NCBI RefSeq assembly: GCF_041956535.1
Contig: NW_027192212.1
Location: 29,206-93,205 of the forward strand
Source: Calcarisporiella thermophila CBS 279.70
Taxonomy: Eukaryota; Calcarisporiellomycota
DNA: 64,000 nucleotides
Direction: 5' to 3'
In this document: piece after piece, positions 46,817 through 58,980 of the stretch
How the letters are laid out: each line of letters opens with the position of its first letter
Position numbering within the stretch: the stretch's first letter is position 1
Position numbers and translations under genes: made by a program
Notes under the pieces: generated by a model
Told to the model about the DNA's origin: nothing
Database searches by the model: none
What the model saw: only the letters and a program-made list of their open reading frames with translations

Positions 46817-47900
46817 CAAATGTAAGAAAAATTAAGCCCCAAAAAAATTTTTATGGGCGCAGGAGGTAACCCTTCGAAAGAAAATCATGCTAACCAGGCT
46901 TAAACTAATTGGCTATCAGAAAGTGAGGCTTAGAATGTACATAATAATAAGCCACTAAGCATCGACTCCAATTTAAGAGGCTAATTCAATAGGAATATAC
47001 TAGGTAATTTTTATTTTTTAAGCTAAAATATATAACCCCTGAAACACAACCAAAACTTTGTTAAGTTTACAGTATGTTATCAATGAAAAGAATACCATAG
47101 TGTCACATAAAATGAAATGCGACCTTTTAGGATATGGTCTATTATTGCTGCAGATGATACAGCATATATTCGCTTTAATAGAAGTTTTGTGTGCCATGAC
47201 ATGAGGAGCCAAAGAAGTATAAAAAGGAATACTTTGATATAGTAATAAAAAAACATTTTAGGTTATTTTCTATTTGTACTTATAGCAATCAACAATTAGT
47301 TCATTCTCTGAAATCTATGTTATACTTTCACAAAATCCTTCTAAGAACTTGAGTATATAAAATTCAAATTGAATGTTCGCTATTTAAATATCGTACGCCA
47401 CATTCTGTAGCAGTGTAACAATAATGTTGTGAAGCTTTCTAAATTCTGAAAATTTAATCTCAAATACTTGTATAGCGAAGTGGTCGTGATTATTAATTGC
47501 TTATTTAAATATGAAGACCGAGAAAGTGCTACCCGCTGCTATATAGCTTAAAATAAGCTTACGTTATTACGTGATTTCATTTTGTAGCGGTAAACTTTTT
47601 TAAGATAAATAAACTTGAGGATGATTCATATACAACAGCCAATTTCGTTTGAAGTATATAACTGAATGTCCGACTTTATTCAAATCCATCTATTACTTAT
47701 ACAAAACCTGTCAGATACCACTTCGAATATAACTCTCATTTCTTTTCACCTCTTGCTACTCCTCAATACTAAAGAGTAGGTGCCATTTGCTGGTTTTTGA
47801 ACCAGAACTCGCTATCTCAAGCACCAAGTCGTTTTTATTTGATTCCAAATTATACTAACATATTCTTTTATCATTTTTCATTTGGGCCTAGTTTTTTTTT
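46817..47900. other. AT-rich intergenic DNA
   Basis: No gene or repeat that I can support lies between the Gypsy element and the secreted protein gene. Confidence 0.4.
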
Positions 47901-48221
47901 TTGGCGCTCAATATGTTGAAATCTACAATTTTGCTCTGCGTCGCAACCTTATTTAGTGTAGCTGTCTGCGACCCATGCGTTCTTCGATTAGATTTTCCAT
48001 TTGAAAAACAGATATGTGAGCACAGCTCCATAGTTGGCGAAAAAAATTGTTTTGGCGTGCTCAAGAACTGCTTAGGATATGATTTCTATTCATTCCAAAG
48101 ACATGACTGGAACTCAACCAACGAATATGACTATCGTGCGCTGGTAGGACTTGGTGACTCGGCAACTTATAAATGTCTGACCAGAGTTGGATTTAAGTGC
48201 AAGGAAGACAGACCTGAGTAG
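47901..48221 (+). CDS. Small secreted Cys-rich protein
   Basis: 106 residues. The signal peptide is MALNMLKSTILLCVATLFSVAVC; a start at the second Met (MLKSTILL) would also work. The mature part has six to seven cysteines (CDPC, QICEH, NCFG, NCLGY, KCLTR, FKCKED) with no recognised domain and one NST glycosylation site. The single exon lies 150 bp before the Copia element. Small Cys-rich secreted proteins in this window are similar in size but not alike in sequence. Confidence 0.7.
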   Translation: MALNMLKSTILLCVATLFSVAVCDPCVLRLDFPFEKQICEHSSIVGEKNCFGVLKNCLGYDFYSFQRHDWNSTNEYDYRALVGLGDSATYKCLTRVGFKCKEDRPE

Positions 48222-48372
48222 AAATGAATAAGATTGAATCATGCCGGATTATTTATTAATACTATTCCATTATTCTCAATAAAGATATTTATATTAATAT
48301 TATTTGATGTTAATTCACAAGGCATCATTGCGTTCGTTAATGATATCTAGGATACAGTAAATAGTCTATTAT

Positions 48373-51097
48373 TGTTGGATTTTTAAAAAGATTATATTGA
48401 CAAAAAGGAAAGAAAAACAGACAGAAGGGATAACACGAATAACACACACCAAAGGAATTCAAAAGGGAGAAAGCACATCCTATATATATGATAGAATAGG
48501 AGATGATGACTAAANNNNNNNNNNNNNNNNNNNNTGCGAACATTATTAGAGCAATCGCAAGTCCCCAAAGAATTATGGACCGAAGCTGTGCGAACAGCTA
48601 CACTGGTGAAAAATATGTGGCCGTCAAAGCCAATCAATGGGAAATCGCCATATCAACTATGGTACAACAAGAATCCGGATATGGCGCAATTGCGTACCTT
48701 TGGTTGTCGAGCGTATGCGCATATTCCGAAGACCCAACGATCCAAGTTGGATCGCCGTGCGGAAGCTGGAGTCATGGTGGGATACAGTTATCAGTCTAAG
48801 GCTTGGCGGATATTTATACCCGAGTCAAGACGTATAATAGAATCGCGAGATGTACGATTTATTGAGAATGGGTTCCCATATCAATCCCAGCAGAATAAAC
48901 CTCAACCCGATCTGGTGACATTATCTCTGAGCTGTGAGAGCTCTAAGGATGTATCGGGGATAGAGGGGGACGAACAAACCAAAACCGCCCGAAGCCGAAG
49001 ATAAGGGGAAAACGAGTCAACAGGAAGAATCAGCTGAGAATAACTTGCAACTGCGACGATCCACGCGACAACGCAAGACGCCCCAGAACTTGGGACAATT
49101 TACAACTGATGCTTCCGATGAATCTCGTACAATACGAGAAGCACTGCAACGCAGTGATGCCGACCAGTGGCGCAAGGCAGCAGAGCATGAATTACAGTCA
49201 CTCCGCGAACATGATGCGTGGGATCTGGTGCCGCTTCCACCTGGCAAGAAAGCAATTGGATCACGATGGGAGCTGAAAATAAAACGCAATGTGGATGGTA
49301 CTGTCGAGCGTTATCGTGCACGGTTTGTTGCGCAGGCTTCTCTCAAGAAGCAGATATCGACTACCACAGCACCTATGCTTCAGTCGCTCAATATAGTTCT
49401 GTGCATATCATACTAGCAGTAGCGGCCGCGAATAGTTGGCCAATTCATCAAGTCGACGTTTCCACTGCGTATTTAAACGGAACTGTAAAGGAAGAACTAT
49501 ACATACGTCAACCACCCGAATTTGAACAAGGAGATCTCGTATGTCGACTGAAACGAAGCTTATACGGATTGAAGCAAGCGGCGCACGAATGGCAACGAGA
49601 AATAAAACAACGACTGATTTCGATTGGGCTAAACCCGACGAGGGCCGACGAGGGCATTTATGTATTAAAAGAGGGACATGATGTCGTGATTGTTACGCTC
49701 TATGTAGATGACCTTATCATTACAGCAAACACGGAGAAACTTATTGCATGGTTCAAGGGCGAGCTCGAGAAGGCATACAAAATTCGCGATCTGGGTGAAG
49801 TTTCGTTATATTTGGGATTAAATGTGACTTACGATAGCAAAGAGAAATTGCTCCAAATCTCCCAAAGCCATTTCGCACAAGAGATCCTCGAGCGCTACCG
49901 TATGAACTTGGCCAAACCTGCGACAACACCCATGGAACTTAACCAGCAAATCACACCCGCAACGGATGACGATATCATTAATAATGTTCCCTACAGATCT
50001 GCGATCGGCGCCGTGCAATACCTGGCTAACATGACAAGGCCTGATTTATCATATGCGGCAAACCGACTTTCGAGTTTCAACGAGAAACATAACAATGAAC
50101 GTTGGCTTATGGTGAAGAGAATATTGCGGTACATTAAGGGGACAAAAGACCTCAAGCTAACATTCCAGGGAGATTCACTGCGTCTTGTGGGCTATGCGGA
50201 TGCAGATTTTGCAAGCGACAAATACAATAGACGTTCAACGTCAGGGTATGTTTTTAAGCTTGCAGGTGATGNNNNNNNNNNNNNNNNNNNNNNNNNNNNN
50301 NNNNNNNNNNNNNNNNNNNNNNNNNNNNNNNNNNNNNNNNNNNNNNNNNNNNNNNNNNNNNNNNNNNNNNNNNNNNNNNNNNNNNNNNNNNNNNNNNNNN
50401 NNNNNNNNNNNNNNNNNNNNNNNNNNNNNNNNNNNNNNNNNNNNNNNNNNNNNNNNNNNNNNNNNNNNNNNNNNNNNNNNNNNNNNNNNNNNNNNNNNNN
50501 NNNNNNNNNNNNNNNNNNNNNNNNNNNNNNNNNNNNNNNNNNNNNNNNNNNNNNNNNNNNNNNNNNNNNNNNNNNNNNNNNNNNNNNNNNNNNNNNNNNN
50601 NNNNNNNNNNNNNNNNNNNNNNNNNNNNNNNNNNNNNNNNNNNNNNNNNNNNNNNNNNNNNNNNNNNNNNNNNNNNNNNNNNNNNNNNNNNNNNNNNNNN
50701 NNNNNNNNNNNNNNNNNNNNNNNNNNNNNNNNNNNNNNNNNNNNNNNNNNNNNNNNNNNNNNNNNNNNNNNNNNNNNNNNNNNNNNNNNNNNNNNNNNNN
50801 NNNNNNNNNNNNNNNNNNNNNNNNNNNNNNNNNNNNNNNNNNNNNNNNNNNNNNNNNNNNNNNNNNNNNNNNNNNNNNNNNNNNNNNNNNNNNNNNNNNN
50901 NNNNNNNNNNNNNNNNNNNNNNNNNNNNNNNNNNNNNNNNNNNNNNNNNNNNNNNNNNNNNNNNNNNNNNNNNNNNNNNNNNNNNNNNNNNNNNNNNNNN
51001 NNNNNNNNNNNNNNNNNNNNNNNNNNNNNNNNNNNNNNNNNNNNNNNNNNNNNNNNNNNNNNNNNNNNNNNNGATCATGCCTGGTCATTCTCCAACA
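48373..51097 (+). mobile_element. Ty1/Copia retrotransposon with two assembly gaps
   Basis: The left LTR starts TGTTGGATTTTTAAAAAG at 48373 and the right LTR ends GGTCATTCTCCAACA at 51097. The flanks are ATTAT on both sides (48368-48372 and 51098-51102), so this is one insertion. Twenty N at 48515-48534 hide the rest of the left LTR, gag, protease and most of integrase. About 800 N at 50272-51072 hide RNase H and most of the right LTR. Visible coding: the integrase tail (KSPYQLWYNKNPDMAQLRTFGCRAYAH), a linker, and the reverse transcriptase with QVDVSTAYLNG, SLYGLKQA and LYVDDLII. Frameshifts are present near 48970-49010 and 49330-49380. The RNase H start GYADADFASDKYN is seen before the gap. 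Confidence 0.92.
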
Positions 51098-51542
51098 ATT
51101 ATGTTGCGCATTCTTCAAAAAGTTGTGACATTTCCTGAGATCAATCAAAAGTCTTGGATATTATCTGGGTAACCCTGGCAATGTAATTCTTTACTATGTG
51201 TATTTTAATCGAGTTTCTACTGTGATAAAAAATTTACCTCATTTCAAAAAGTAAAATGAACTATGATGAGAATGATGGTTAAGAAAAGTCAACTAACCAC
51301 TTGAAAACTTTGTGAACCTATCAAGATAACAAGCCTTAGGTTCAAATTAACCGGCTTTTATTTCATATTCTCATAATAACCAACTAACCTAATGAATTCC
51401 CCGTTAATGGTCCTTACAGATAAACCTGCCCTCGTACGGAGTTCAAAGTATAACTTATAGGTGCTTTCATATTAATTTCATTCACATCGGAGAGAAAAGT
51501 CTTATCGTAATTATTTAGGTTACAGATCTCGTACACAAAAAT

Positions 51543-52589
51543 ATGGCGTATATTAAGAGATTTGCTTCATCTTTGAGAGGACTCGTTCATAATCAAAATA
51601 GCTCCACAAATGATCCTTCTCGAATGATTTCTCCGGCTTCATTTCCAAATCGTTCAACGTCAAATGAACGAATCAGAATACATGCTTGGGTATATTACGG
51701 TGCTCCTGCTCTTACCGCTTCCGCAGATTACAAAGCTAATAAGATCGATGTCCTTCGAGTGCAATATTTTAAACTACTTGACGATGGAATTCTCGAAAGA
51801 ATAGATGAAGATTCAGATGATTTATACGCGACGCAGAATGGCTTTTCTGAGAGTAACATTCAGGACATAAGTGAGCATTCAGCTGAACAACTGGTTACTG
51901 TATCAGGTTCGATAGATAGTATGAGGTCACTCTTCGCTTGTGGCTCAAAAAAGTATAATGCAATTAATACGCTTGTAAAATTTGTCACAACTTACGAGCT
52001 TACGGGTATTGATATCGATTTCGAAACTTTTGGACGCTGGACTTTAGAGGACTATGATAATTACAAGGCTTTTGTCACTAGTCTGGGTATTAGGCTCAGA
52101 AATGCGAAAAAAAAGCTTGCAATATGCGGTCCTATGTGGACGTCAAAAGAATCCCCGTTGATATGGAATTACCCCGATTTCGTCAAGCTACCTGTTGATT
52201 ATATAACTCCTATGCTCTATGATTATCAATGTGACTATGGCGGTGGTTCACCCATCTGCCCTTTGTCATGGCTGAAAGAGTGGACATTAAATATGCTTGA
52301 GATATTCCCCGTAGAGCGACTCGTTATAGGACTACCTTCATATGGATACACGGCAACCCTGGACAAATATGACATTCAAAATCTCACATTAGAACAAATT
52401 AAAGAAGCTGGTGGGTATAATGGTGGGAAAAGAGATAAAGAATCTGCTGAGGTCATAAAAATCACAGCTAATGGCCAAGTATTCGTATCTAACGATAAGA
52501 TTTCGCTTAATACAAAATTACAGCTTGTACAAAGTCTAGGGATCAAACAAGTCTCTATATGGCACCTTGGAGGAAATGATTGGTTTTAG
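51543..52589 (+). CDS. GH18 (chitinase-like) protein without a signal peptide
   Basis: 348 residues in a single exon. GH18 enzymes hydrolyse chitin or related N-acetylglucosamine polymers through a TIM barrel. The catalytic motif GIDIDFE lies at 155-161, with Glu161 as acid. Other GH18 traits are YITPMLYDYQ, RLVIGLPSYGY and the end QVSIWHLGGNDWF. The first 43 residues are Ser/Asn-rich and not hydrophobic, so there is no secretion signal; the enzyme may be intracellular, exported by another route, or act on recycled material. It has no carbohydrate-binding module. The compact form and lack of introns resemble bacterial-type GH18 proteins, so transfer is possible but unproven. It faces the tyrosinase gene tail to tail. 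Confidence 0.85.
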   Translation: MAYIKRFASSLRGLVHNQNSSTNDPSRMISPASFPNRSTSNERIRIHAWVYYGAPALTASADYKANKIDVLRVQYFKLLDDGILERIDEDSDDLYATQNGFSESNIQDISEHSAEQLVTVSGSIDSMRSLFACGSKKYNAINTLVKFVTTYELTGIDIDFETFGRWTLEDYDNYKAFVTSLGIRLRNAKKKLAICGPMWTSKESPLIWNYPDFVKLPVDYITPMLYDYQCDYGGGSPICPLSWLKEWTLNMLEIFPVERLVIGLPSYGYTATLDKYDIQNLTLEQIKEAGGYNGGKRDKESAEVIKITANGQVFVSNDKISLNTKLQLVQSLGIKQVSIWHLGGNDWF

Positions 52590-53026
52590 TTATACATAAA
52601 TACATAAATACATAATGATATATAAAATTTATATGTTACCAAGATTCCTCTGGTAGGATAACAACTCAATTTGGATGTAATTGCTTAACTTCATAAAAAC
52701 ATGGGAGATCCATAGGATAATACTTGTGAATCTTTTGAAGATAAAAGAGTTAGAGACTTTTAACCATATCAAATATTACATTGTTTTCCGTGAAAAAAAA
52801 AAAGATATCAATGGCCTATTGATCTCAAGCACTGCAATAAGTATTTTAGCCATTGTTTTTTATATATAATGCACATTTTAATTTCATTTGACATTTCGGA
52901 TACCGAAAACTTAGACTGCCATAATAATCCTTGAGTAGATATATTTAAATTAGAATCAAAGGAAAATACAGACTAAGGTGTGGGTGTGAATAAATTTACA
53001 AAATATATTAATATTAAATTAAATGA
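52590..53026. other. Convergent intergenic region
   Basis: This holds the 3' ends of the GH18 and tyrosinase genes. There is no other supported feature. Confidence 0.4.
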
Positions 53027-54281
53027 TTAATGGATTTTAATATCTATTCTCAATGGCCTGTTCAAAGTAACGTTAAGATTAAACTGATCAATGAACTTGA
53101 ATAATTTGTTTTCTTGTTCTCTGACTTGTGTAATATTGCCTCCCATCATCAAGATCCAAGAATCAGGTTGCCTTTTAAGCTTTGGAATAATAGCGGGCTT
53201 TGGGCGTGGTGGTTTCGATTTATTCTGTGTCGCACCTTCGTCATCGATAATACTCTGAGAGGTCATAGTGGTTTCAGGATAGTCTTGGTAAACATAACAC
53301 AGATTGTCGCTAGTTGTAGGCATAACCGAAGCGACTTGAATATTGAATGGCTTTAGATAGTCAGATATATACACACGACTCCCATCCTTATTTGTTCCTC
53401 CATACTGGTACACATAGAGAGGATCACGTTTTTGCCAGTCTGCCCAGATTTTATCGATATATGCGTGATGCATATAGAAAATTGGACTGCAAGAAAGCAA
53501 ATATTAATTTAGATCAATCTCAAAAATACTACAAGTTGATAATACACCTACTCATTAGGGCCTGCCATTGTAGCCATATCACCGCCAACTCCATTATGAA
53601 TCCCAGCGTGGGGGTTGCCTTCAATTGCCGGATGAAAATCCTGATACCTGTTATTGCTATAGACGATATGTTGGATGGTGGTAGGGTCCGCAACATATCC
53701 TTTCAAGTTTTCAAGGGAGCGCTGGAGACAGTGCGGAGATGTCTGATCGTAGTCCTTATAGGTGACTTGCCAATTGGCAAATGGGCCAGTACTAACACAA
53801 CTACCACTACCGCCGCACCAGTCGTTTGAGAATACAGGACTTGAAATGGGATTAAGATAGTCTTCACTCCAATTCTGTATCGATAATTCGTTATTGTTCG
53901 TACTTAAACAATTAATCTAGAATATCTACTTACCCAATATGGTATCACAACATTAGGGTTTATACTCTGCAACGCTTTTTCATATTCACGGAGGTAAGCG
54001 CGATGCCATGGGAGAAACTGGGGTTGATAATGAGCATATGCCGTAGCTTCCTGGTGCCATTTAGTCAGTAAATCATAACGACTTGGTCTGACGCCTTGAT
54101 TAAGTTGTTTCACCGCATTGATGAAATCAATACGCTCTTGTGTTGTGAATTGACGGATCTCTTTGCGTACAGCAATAGTGGCACAACTACCTTCAGCATA
54201 AGGAACGGAGGAGAGTAACGGGATAAATGCAAAGATATAAAAAATAAAGAGGTTTCGGGAGAAAATAGCTCCGAGCTTCAT
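53027..54281 (-). CDS. Secreted tyrosinase (type-3 copper)
   Basis: Three exons, 54281-53934, 53874-53552 and 53486-53027, give 376 residues. Tyrosinases oxidise phenols to quinones, for example in melanin formation. A hydrophobic N-terminal segment (LFIFYIFAFIPLLSSVPYAEG) serves as signal peptide. CuA ligands are H76 (KWHQ), H84 (AYAHYQ) and H93 (PWHRAYL). The CuB ligands lie in GNPHAGIHNGVGGDM and in FYMHHAYIDKIWADW, coded across exons 2 and 3. The third exon ends with a Lys/Pro-rich linker and a short tail rather than the long C-terminal cap of larger fungal enzymes. All splice sites are GT-AG and the frame is complete. Confidence 0.93.
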
Positions 54282-56885
54282 TCTATTAGCAGGATGTAGT
54301 GAGAGGAATGGGAGAGTGATAAGGTTGTTTTTTTATTGATATATCTTTGGGATTTATTCCCTGAGCTCTAAAGCGAAATGTTATACATTATATACTCTAG
54401 CGTTGATTTGGCAAATGAAACCGGGTGAATTGGCCAGGTACAACTGCCATTTATTATTATATAGCTAATTTTCGTGGGAAGCCCAGAATTAGGCTAATTA
54501 AAACTGAATCGTTACCAGTAAATCGAATTTTGAATTTGGTTCATATGGAACACCACTGCTAAGGTAACATGGTCTAAGCAAGAGAATTCGCCATAGGAAA
54601 CCTAACGGGTAAGAAAATCACTATAATTATATTTTTATGTCCGCTGGCAGCATTCTACGTTAACCTGCCTTTTTGAAATATGAAAACTGATATATTCTAA
54701 TGATTGCGAGAAACCCAACCAGATTGTGAATCTGCAAATGTGGAGAAATCATGGAGGCGTAGCTAACGATATTAATCTTCTATGCTAGTAATAATTTAAT
54801 TTTAAAATGTTGTATACGGACTATTAAATTGCAAAAAAAAAAATACTTGTAGTTTAATATCTAGATTTTTTTTATTATTAGAGTCAGTGGATGGTTTCTC
54901 TAAGTTAGGTCAATATTCCGTCTCCTGGTGTATTAATAATATATTCTGATTACAAACATTTAATTACCTGGGAATATCCTAGATATCAATTTATGCATTA
55001 AGGCACCATTAATTTTAAAAATTCCCTTTGTTTAGGAAATGCCTCAAACTTAACCATTTGCCAAAATAGCTCAAAATAGATATCTTTCCGCTCACAAAAT
55101 ACCTTGGCACGAGGAGTTTACCTGGTTCGAAATGAGTTGCATGATGATTCCTGGGTTAATGATATTGGCTTTATTAACGAGAAATATTCGGCTGGCAAAA
55201 TGATAAAGATTTATATAAATTTTAGAATCATTTTAGAAGATATTATAACTTTACAACTTTCTTTTAGATGAAATATTATATATAGCTTGTTTTTATTTCT
55301 ACGACAATATCCTGGGTTAAATTGGTGAAAAAGAAAGTAACAGTTGAAATGACCTTGGTGTTATTGAAAATATTAGGCAAAGAGCACCTTAATAAAAGGT
55401 CAACGTTAGCCAATTCATTAGTAATGCAAGCCTACGTATCCCAGGTTTTACACAAAGAAATGTTAGAGCAGGATATCCTAGTGTGATTTGACAACATTGA
55501 CAATCAACTCCCTGGTTCCCTTTCCGAGGAATCACATTAGAACCGATACCTTTATATAGTCTTATTTTGTTATCCCAGGCTAAAAACGTTTTTATTTTCT
55601 ATTTACTCTGTAATTATTTTATTTTTTAATAAAACGGCCTCATCATCATGAAATAAGGACCACTGATTGAATATCTCATTTATTCTAAGCTGCATAACCA
55701 GTGGTGGTGAGTGTCCTTAAGGCTTTTTAGTGGGCTAAGATGAGGGGATATTCGAAGTAGATACTGTGCGCGAGTCATACAATAAGATAATGCTGAACAT
55801 CGATACGGTATTTACTTGAGCATATATTGTCTTAATTGAATTACTTTAGCTCGCATATATACAATGGCCCTGTACTTGGTCTGCCGTGCAATCTCAGTGG
55901 AATTCCGAGACGAGGGCGGCAATGAGGAAAGCTTGAGGATGGAGATAGTTCCATCTTCAGTATCGACTATGAATGAATAACTAAGAGAGCGTCGCGTGAT
56001 AAGACAACTGTGGACAATGTAGATACACGAACAATGCGAAGATTGACACGCACGTGTGGATATGAAGAGGTTAGCGCTGGAGATGTCGATATGATATCCG
56101 AAGAGAACGCGACAGAGCCTGCGGAAGGACGGTCGGTCGAGGAGGAACGTCCTCCAGGTCGCTCGCTGCAGCGAACTGGACGCTAGTATACTACACAATG
56201 TGTAAATAGGGATTATTACCCTACCTAATAGCATGCAATGAGATGGCTCCTTTTTTGTTTAGCTGCCTAACATATTGACGACTATACCACGTGAAGTAAA
56301 CATCCCATTGCGATATTGACTAATGATAGGCGGGGGTAAACGTGTTTTCTCAGCGTCACCTTTCTAACATCTACATAATGGCACTTGTGCGACGCGACAA
56401 GCAGGGAAAATGTGTAGCTGATGATGTTCGTGTACCATGACGTCTTCTGAAGAGTATGCCAAACCGTCGTCGTAAGCAAAGTCAACCGATAGTCGCCAAG
56501 AGTGTCAGCGCTACACAAGCAATTGCTTCAGCGCAAGTGGGTGTACAAATGCCGCACACTCATGTGTCACAGTCATACACAATCAAGGTGCCATTCAACT
56601 ATTGTAGAAGCGTTGTTGCGATTGGTTATAAAATCATCAGCTTTGCTAGACAAATGAAGCTCATGCTGAGACGCAGCTTTGTATTACAGCCAAGTCCGAT
56701 GAAAGAGGTGTCCGTGGACGTTTCACGGCGACATGGTAAAATTCATTTTTTCTATGAATTCTTACTGTGGCAATCCGAGCGACCATTGAGATTTTCTGGA
56801 ATATTGGAAGCTTTGCCGCAGCATCGGCGGTTGTACCGTATCATTCACTAAATGGGTTTGCACTCAGCTGACATTCTGAGAGAAG
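54282..56885. other. Long region without a clear gene
   Basis: AT-rich DNA up to about 55.7 kb. Near 55110-55200 a frame reads LVRNELHDDSWVND ... EKYSAGK, weakly like the Gypsy integrase tail. A GC-richer patch at 55830-56180 and an ORF at 56456-56851 (131 codons, MPNRRRKQSQ start) show no family and are not called. Confidence 0.4.
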
Positions 56886-56892
56886 TATAAAT
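56886..56892 (+). promoter_or_regulatory. TATA box
   Basis: TATAAAT about 85 bp before the ATG at 56973. Confidence 0.4.
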
Positions 56893-56972
56893 GGGCTTGA
56901 AAATTCCCTGGTAAGTCGAAAATCATCAGTAAAGTTAATTTCTGCACTAATCAACACCTTTCTGACATTAAT

Positions 56973-57398
56973 ATGACGGCCGACTTCGATTCTACTCCAA
57001 AAATCGTTTTTGGCATATTTGGAGCTTTCTTCGGTATTATACTCCTTTCGATACTTGTCAGCTCTTGTCGATCAAAATCTCAGATCGTGACTAAGCCACA
57101 CGCTCCAGTAATAGTACGAGTGGGTTCTGTATACCATATTACTATCCCTGAGTCCGCACATACCTCTCACGACTCGCATCACAATACCGTTTGGTGTACC
57201 AGTCCTACGCCCGCGGCAGATTGCTATGGCACATCGATACATGATCACTACACCCCATCCAATGATACATGTGTGTCGATTTCCTATGATACATCGACAA
57301 CCACTTACTGCGATAACTCTACGCCATCGTCCAACGATACGCCATCTCCATCTTCCAGTGATACGTCGCCTCCTTCGTCCAGTGACACTTCGTACTAA
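56973..57398 (+). CDS. Single-pass membrane protein with Ser/Thr/Pro tail
   Basis: 141 residues. A single hydrophobic segment (IVFGIFGAFFGIILLSILVSS, about residues 11-31) follows a 10-residue N-terminus without basic residues and is followed by CRSKSQ, so the tail is probably cytoplasmic. The rest is rich in Ser, Thr, Asp and His and ends with short repeats of SSSDTSPP type. No family is recognised. A TATA box upstream supports expression. The repeats suggest a fast-evolving low-complexity tail. Confidence 0.55.
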   Translation: MTADFDSTPKIVFGIFGAFFGIILLSILVSSCRSKSQIVTKPHAPVIVRVGSVYHITIPESAHTSHDSHHNTVWCTSPTPAADCYGTSIHDHYTPSNDTCVSISYDTSTTTYCDNSTPSSNDTPSPSSSDTSPPSSSDTSY

Positions 57399-57858
57399 GT
57401 TTCGAATGATTAGCATGCCGCTTCCAAGCTCCCTTAGACATGAACTAGATTGCCGTAGTCATTCCATACCCAAATTTGAAGTTTTCTTGTGTAATTATGT
57501 TGTAGATAAACGCGATAGTTGTATTGCGATACTTTTTCCTTGCTTGGATGTAGTATGGAATGTTTCCTGATTCTAATTTGTGAATATCTGTTGTGTATAA
57601 CAATAATGCTAAATTTCATAAAGTGTCCATACTCCACTCTCTTCCATTTCAATTGGGAACGAATTCACATCATTATTGAGCTCTTCTAATTCAATTCGAT
57701 ATTCCTATGATCTATCCGACTGATATGATCCTATGTAGCAATAATAAATTATATTACAGCATTTTCCAAACACATTATACTTTCCAACCTAGTAAAATAT
57801 TCACTTTTACAATGAAGCAATATGCTATGGCATAAAGGGAAAGGCAACTAGGCAGGCG

Positions 57859-58164
57859 ATGTCATGACGTTAATTTCGTCAAGATGTTACTAACCAAAAA
57901 TTAACCAACGATAGTGATACTAAATTAATTTGTATAGCATTATTGTAAGGTTTGATTTTTTTTTACATTTACAGTTTGATTTCAGGTCCTTACTTTTCTT
58001 TTTGTATGTTATTTTTATTATATTATTATAGGTAAGGATCAGATATAAATCATTTTTCTTTAGCAAATATTTACTAATAAACATTCCTATTTTTTTTGTT
58101 ATTTTTATTATTATTTCTATTACATAATTAAAAGTGTCAAAAAGTAGAAATTTCCTTTGTAACA
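57859..58164 (-). mobile_element. LTR-like repeat, family C
   Basis: It runs TGTCATGACG ... TTTGTAACA, matching the ends of the solo LTR at 13604-13844. It is longer (306 bp) and no target duplication is evident (GGCGA and GACTG). It also contains the 26-bp block shared in reverse with 3889-3914. Confidence 0.65.
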
Positions 58165-58488
58165 GACTGAGCACAAAGCCTGGCAATTCAGCCGTGGGAA
58201 AGAGCGGAAAAGAACTAGGGAAATTTCCCATAATTGGAATGCACTAATAATACAATCCTAGCATGCGTGATTAACAGTAAAATAAAGTCAAGTTGTTCAA
58301 AAGACAGGCTTGGGAAGATTAAACCTCAAATAGATTAACATGTTACATGTGCAAAATCTCCCAAATTCATTGGATTCTAGCATCGTTCTGCACGGGAAAT
58401 GTGTACTAGGCGACGGTTTACAATTCACTAAGTTTTCCGTTATTCACGGATAGATTAAATATCTATTCTTGTTTTTCTGGGTCATTAA

Positions 58489-58760
58489 TGTTGTATTTTT
58501 AATAAGATTATATTGACAAAAGGAAAGAAGACAGATAGAAGGGATAATACAAATAACACACACCAAGGAACTCAAGATAGAAAGCACATACTATATATAT
58601 ATATCTGATTGGTTAGGGTAGGAGATAAAAAGGGATAAAGATGGTGAGACGCATGCTCGTACATGTAAGGCGCGTGCTTGTACAAGTGTGCTTTTAACTG
58701 ACATAGCACAAATATTATCTGGAATATATCAGACTACCAGTCACGCCTGGTCGTCCTCCA
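58489..58760 (+). mobile_element. Solo Copia LTR, TSD ATTAA
   Basis: A 272-bp copy of the Copia LTR, in the same orientation as the element at 48373. It begins TGTTGTATTTTTAATAAG and ends GCCTGGTCGTCCTCCA. It is flanked by a perfect ATTAA duplication (58484-58488 and 58761-58765). It shows what the gapped LTR of the other copy should contain. Confidence 0.9.
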
Positions 58761-58890
58761 ATTAATCCAATTGTATCTATTGTGTAATTGTTTCTTTAAT
58801 AATTATTCTGATAGGTTTACACAACGTCCTTCATTTCAAATGGTAGAACCGTCCTTCGTCATTAATGCATCATCGACCCGTGCTTTCGAA

Positions 58891-58899
58891 TATTTAAAG
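58891..58899 (+). promoter_or_regulatory. TATA-like box
   Basis: TATTTAAAG about 82-90 bp upstream of the ATG at 58981, and 130 bp after the solo LTR. Confidence 0.35.
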
Positions 58900-58980
58900 G
58901 TCGTTCTTTCTGCATTTGTCGTCCCATACTTGTCCTTTATTCGCTTCGTGAATTCTTACTTCATCAATTGCTTGAAACAA

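Noticed and set aside
50185-51148. Long ORFs on both strands across the large gap
   Set aside because: They consist mostly of undetermined bases, so they are artefacts of the gap.
55110-55210. Gypsy integrase tail remnant
   Set aside because: Only a weak likeness (VRNE ... EKYSA) without flanking support, so it is not called as a feature.
56456-56851. 131-codon ORF starting MPNRRRKQSQ
   Set aside because: No domain, no clear promoter and mixed composition; it may be a chance ORF in a GC-richer patch.
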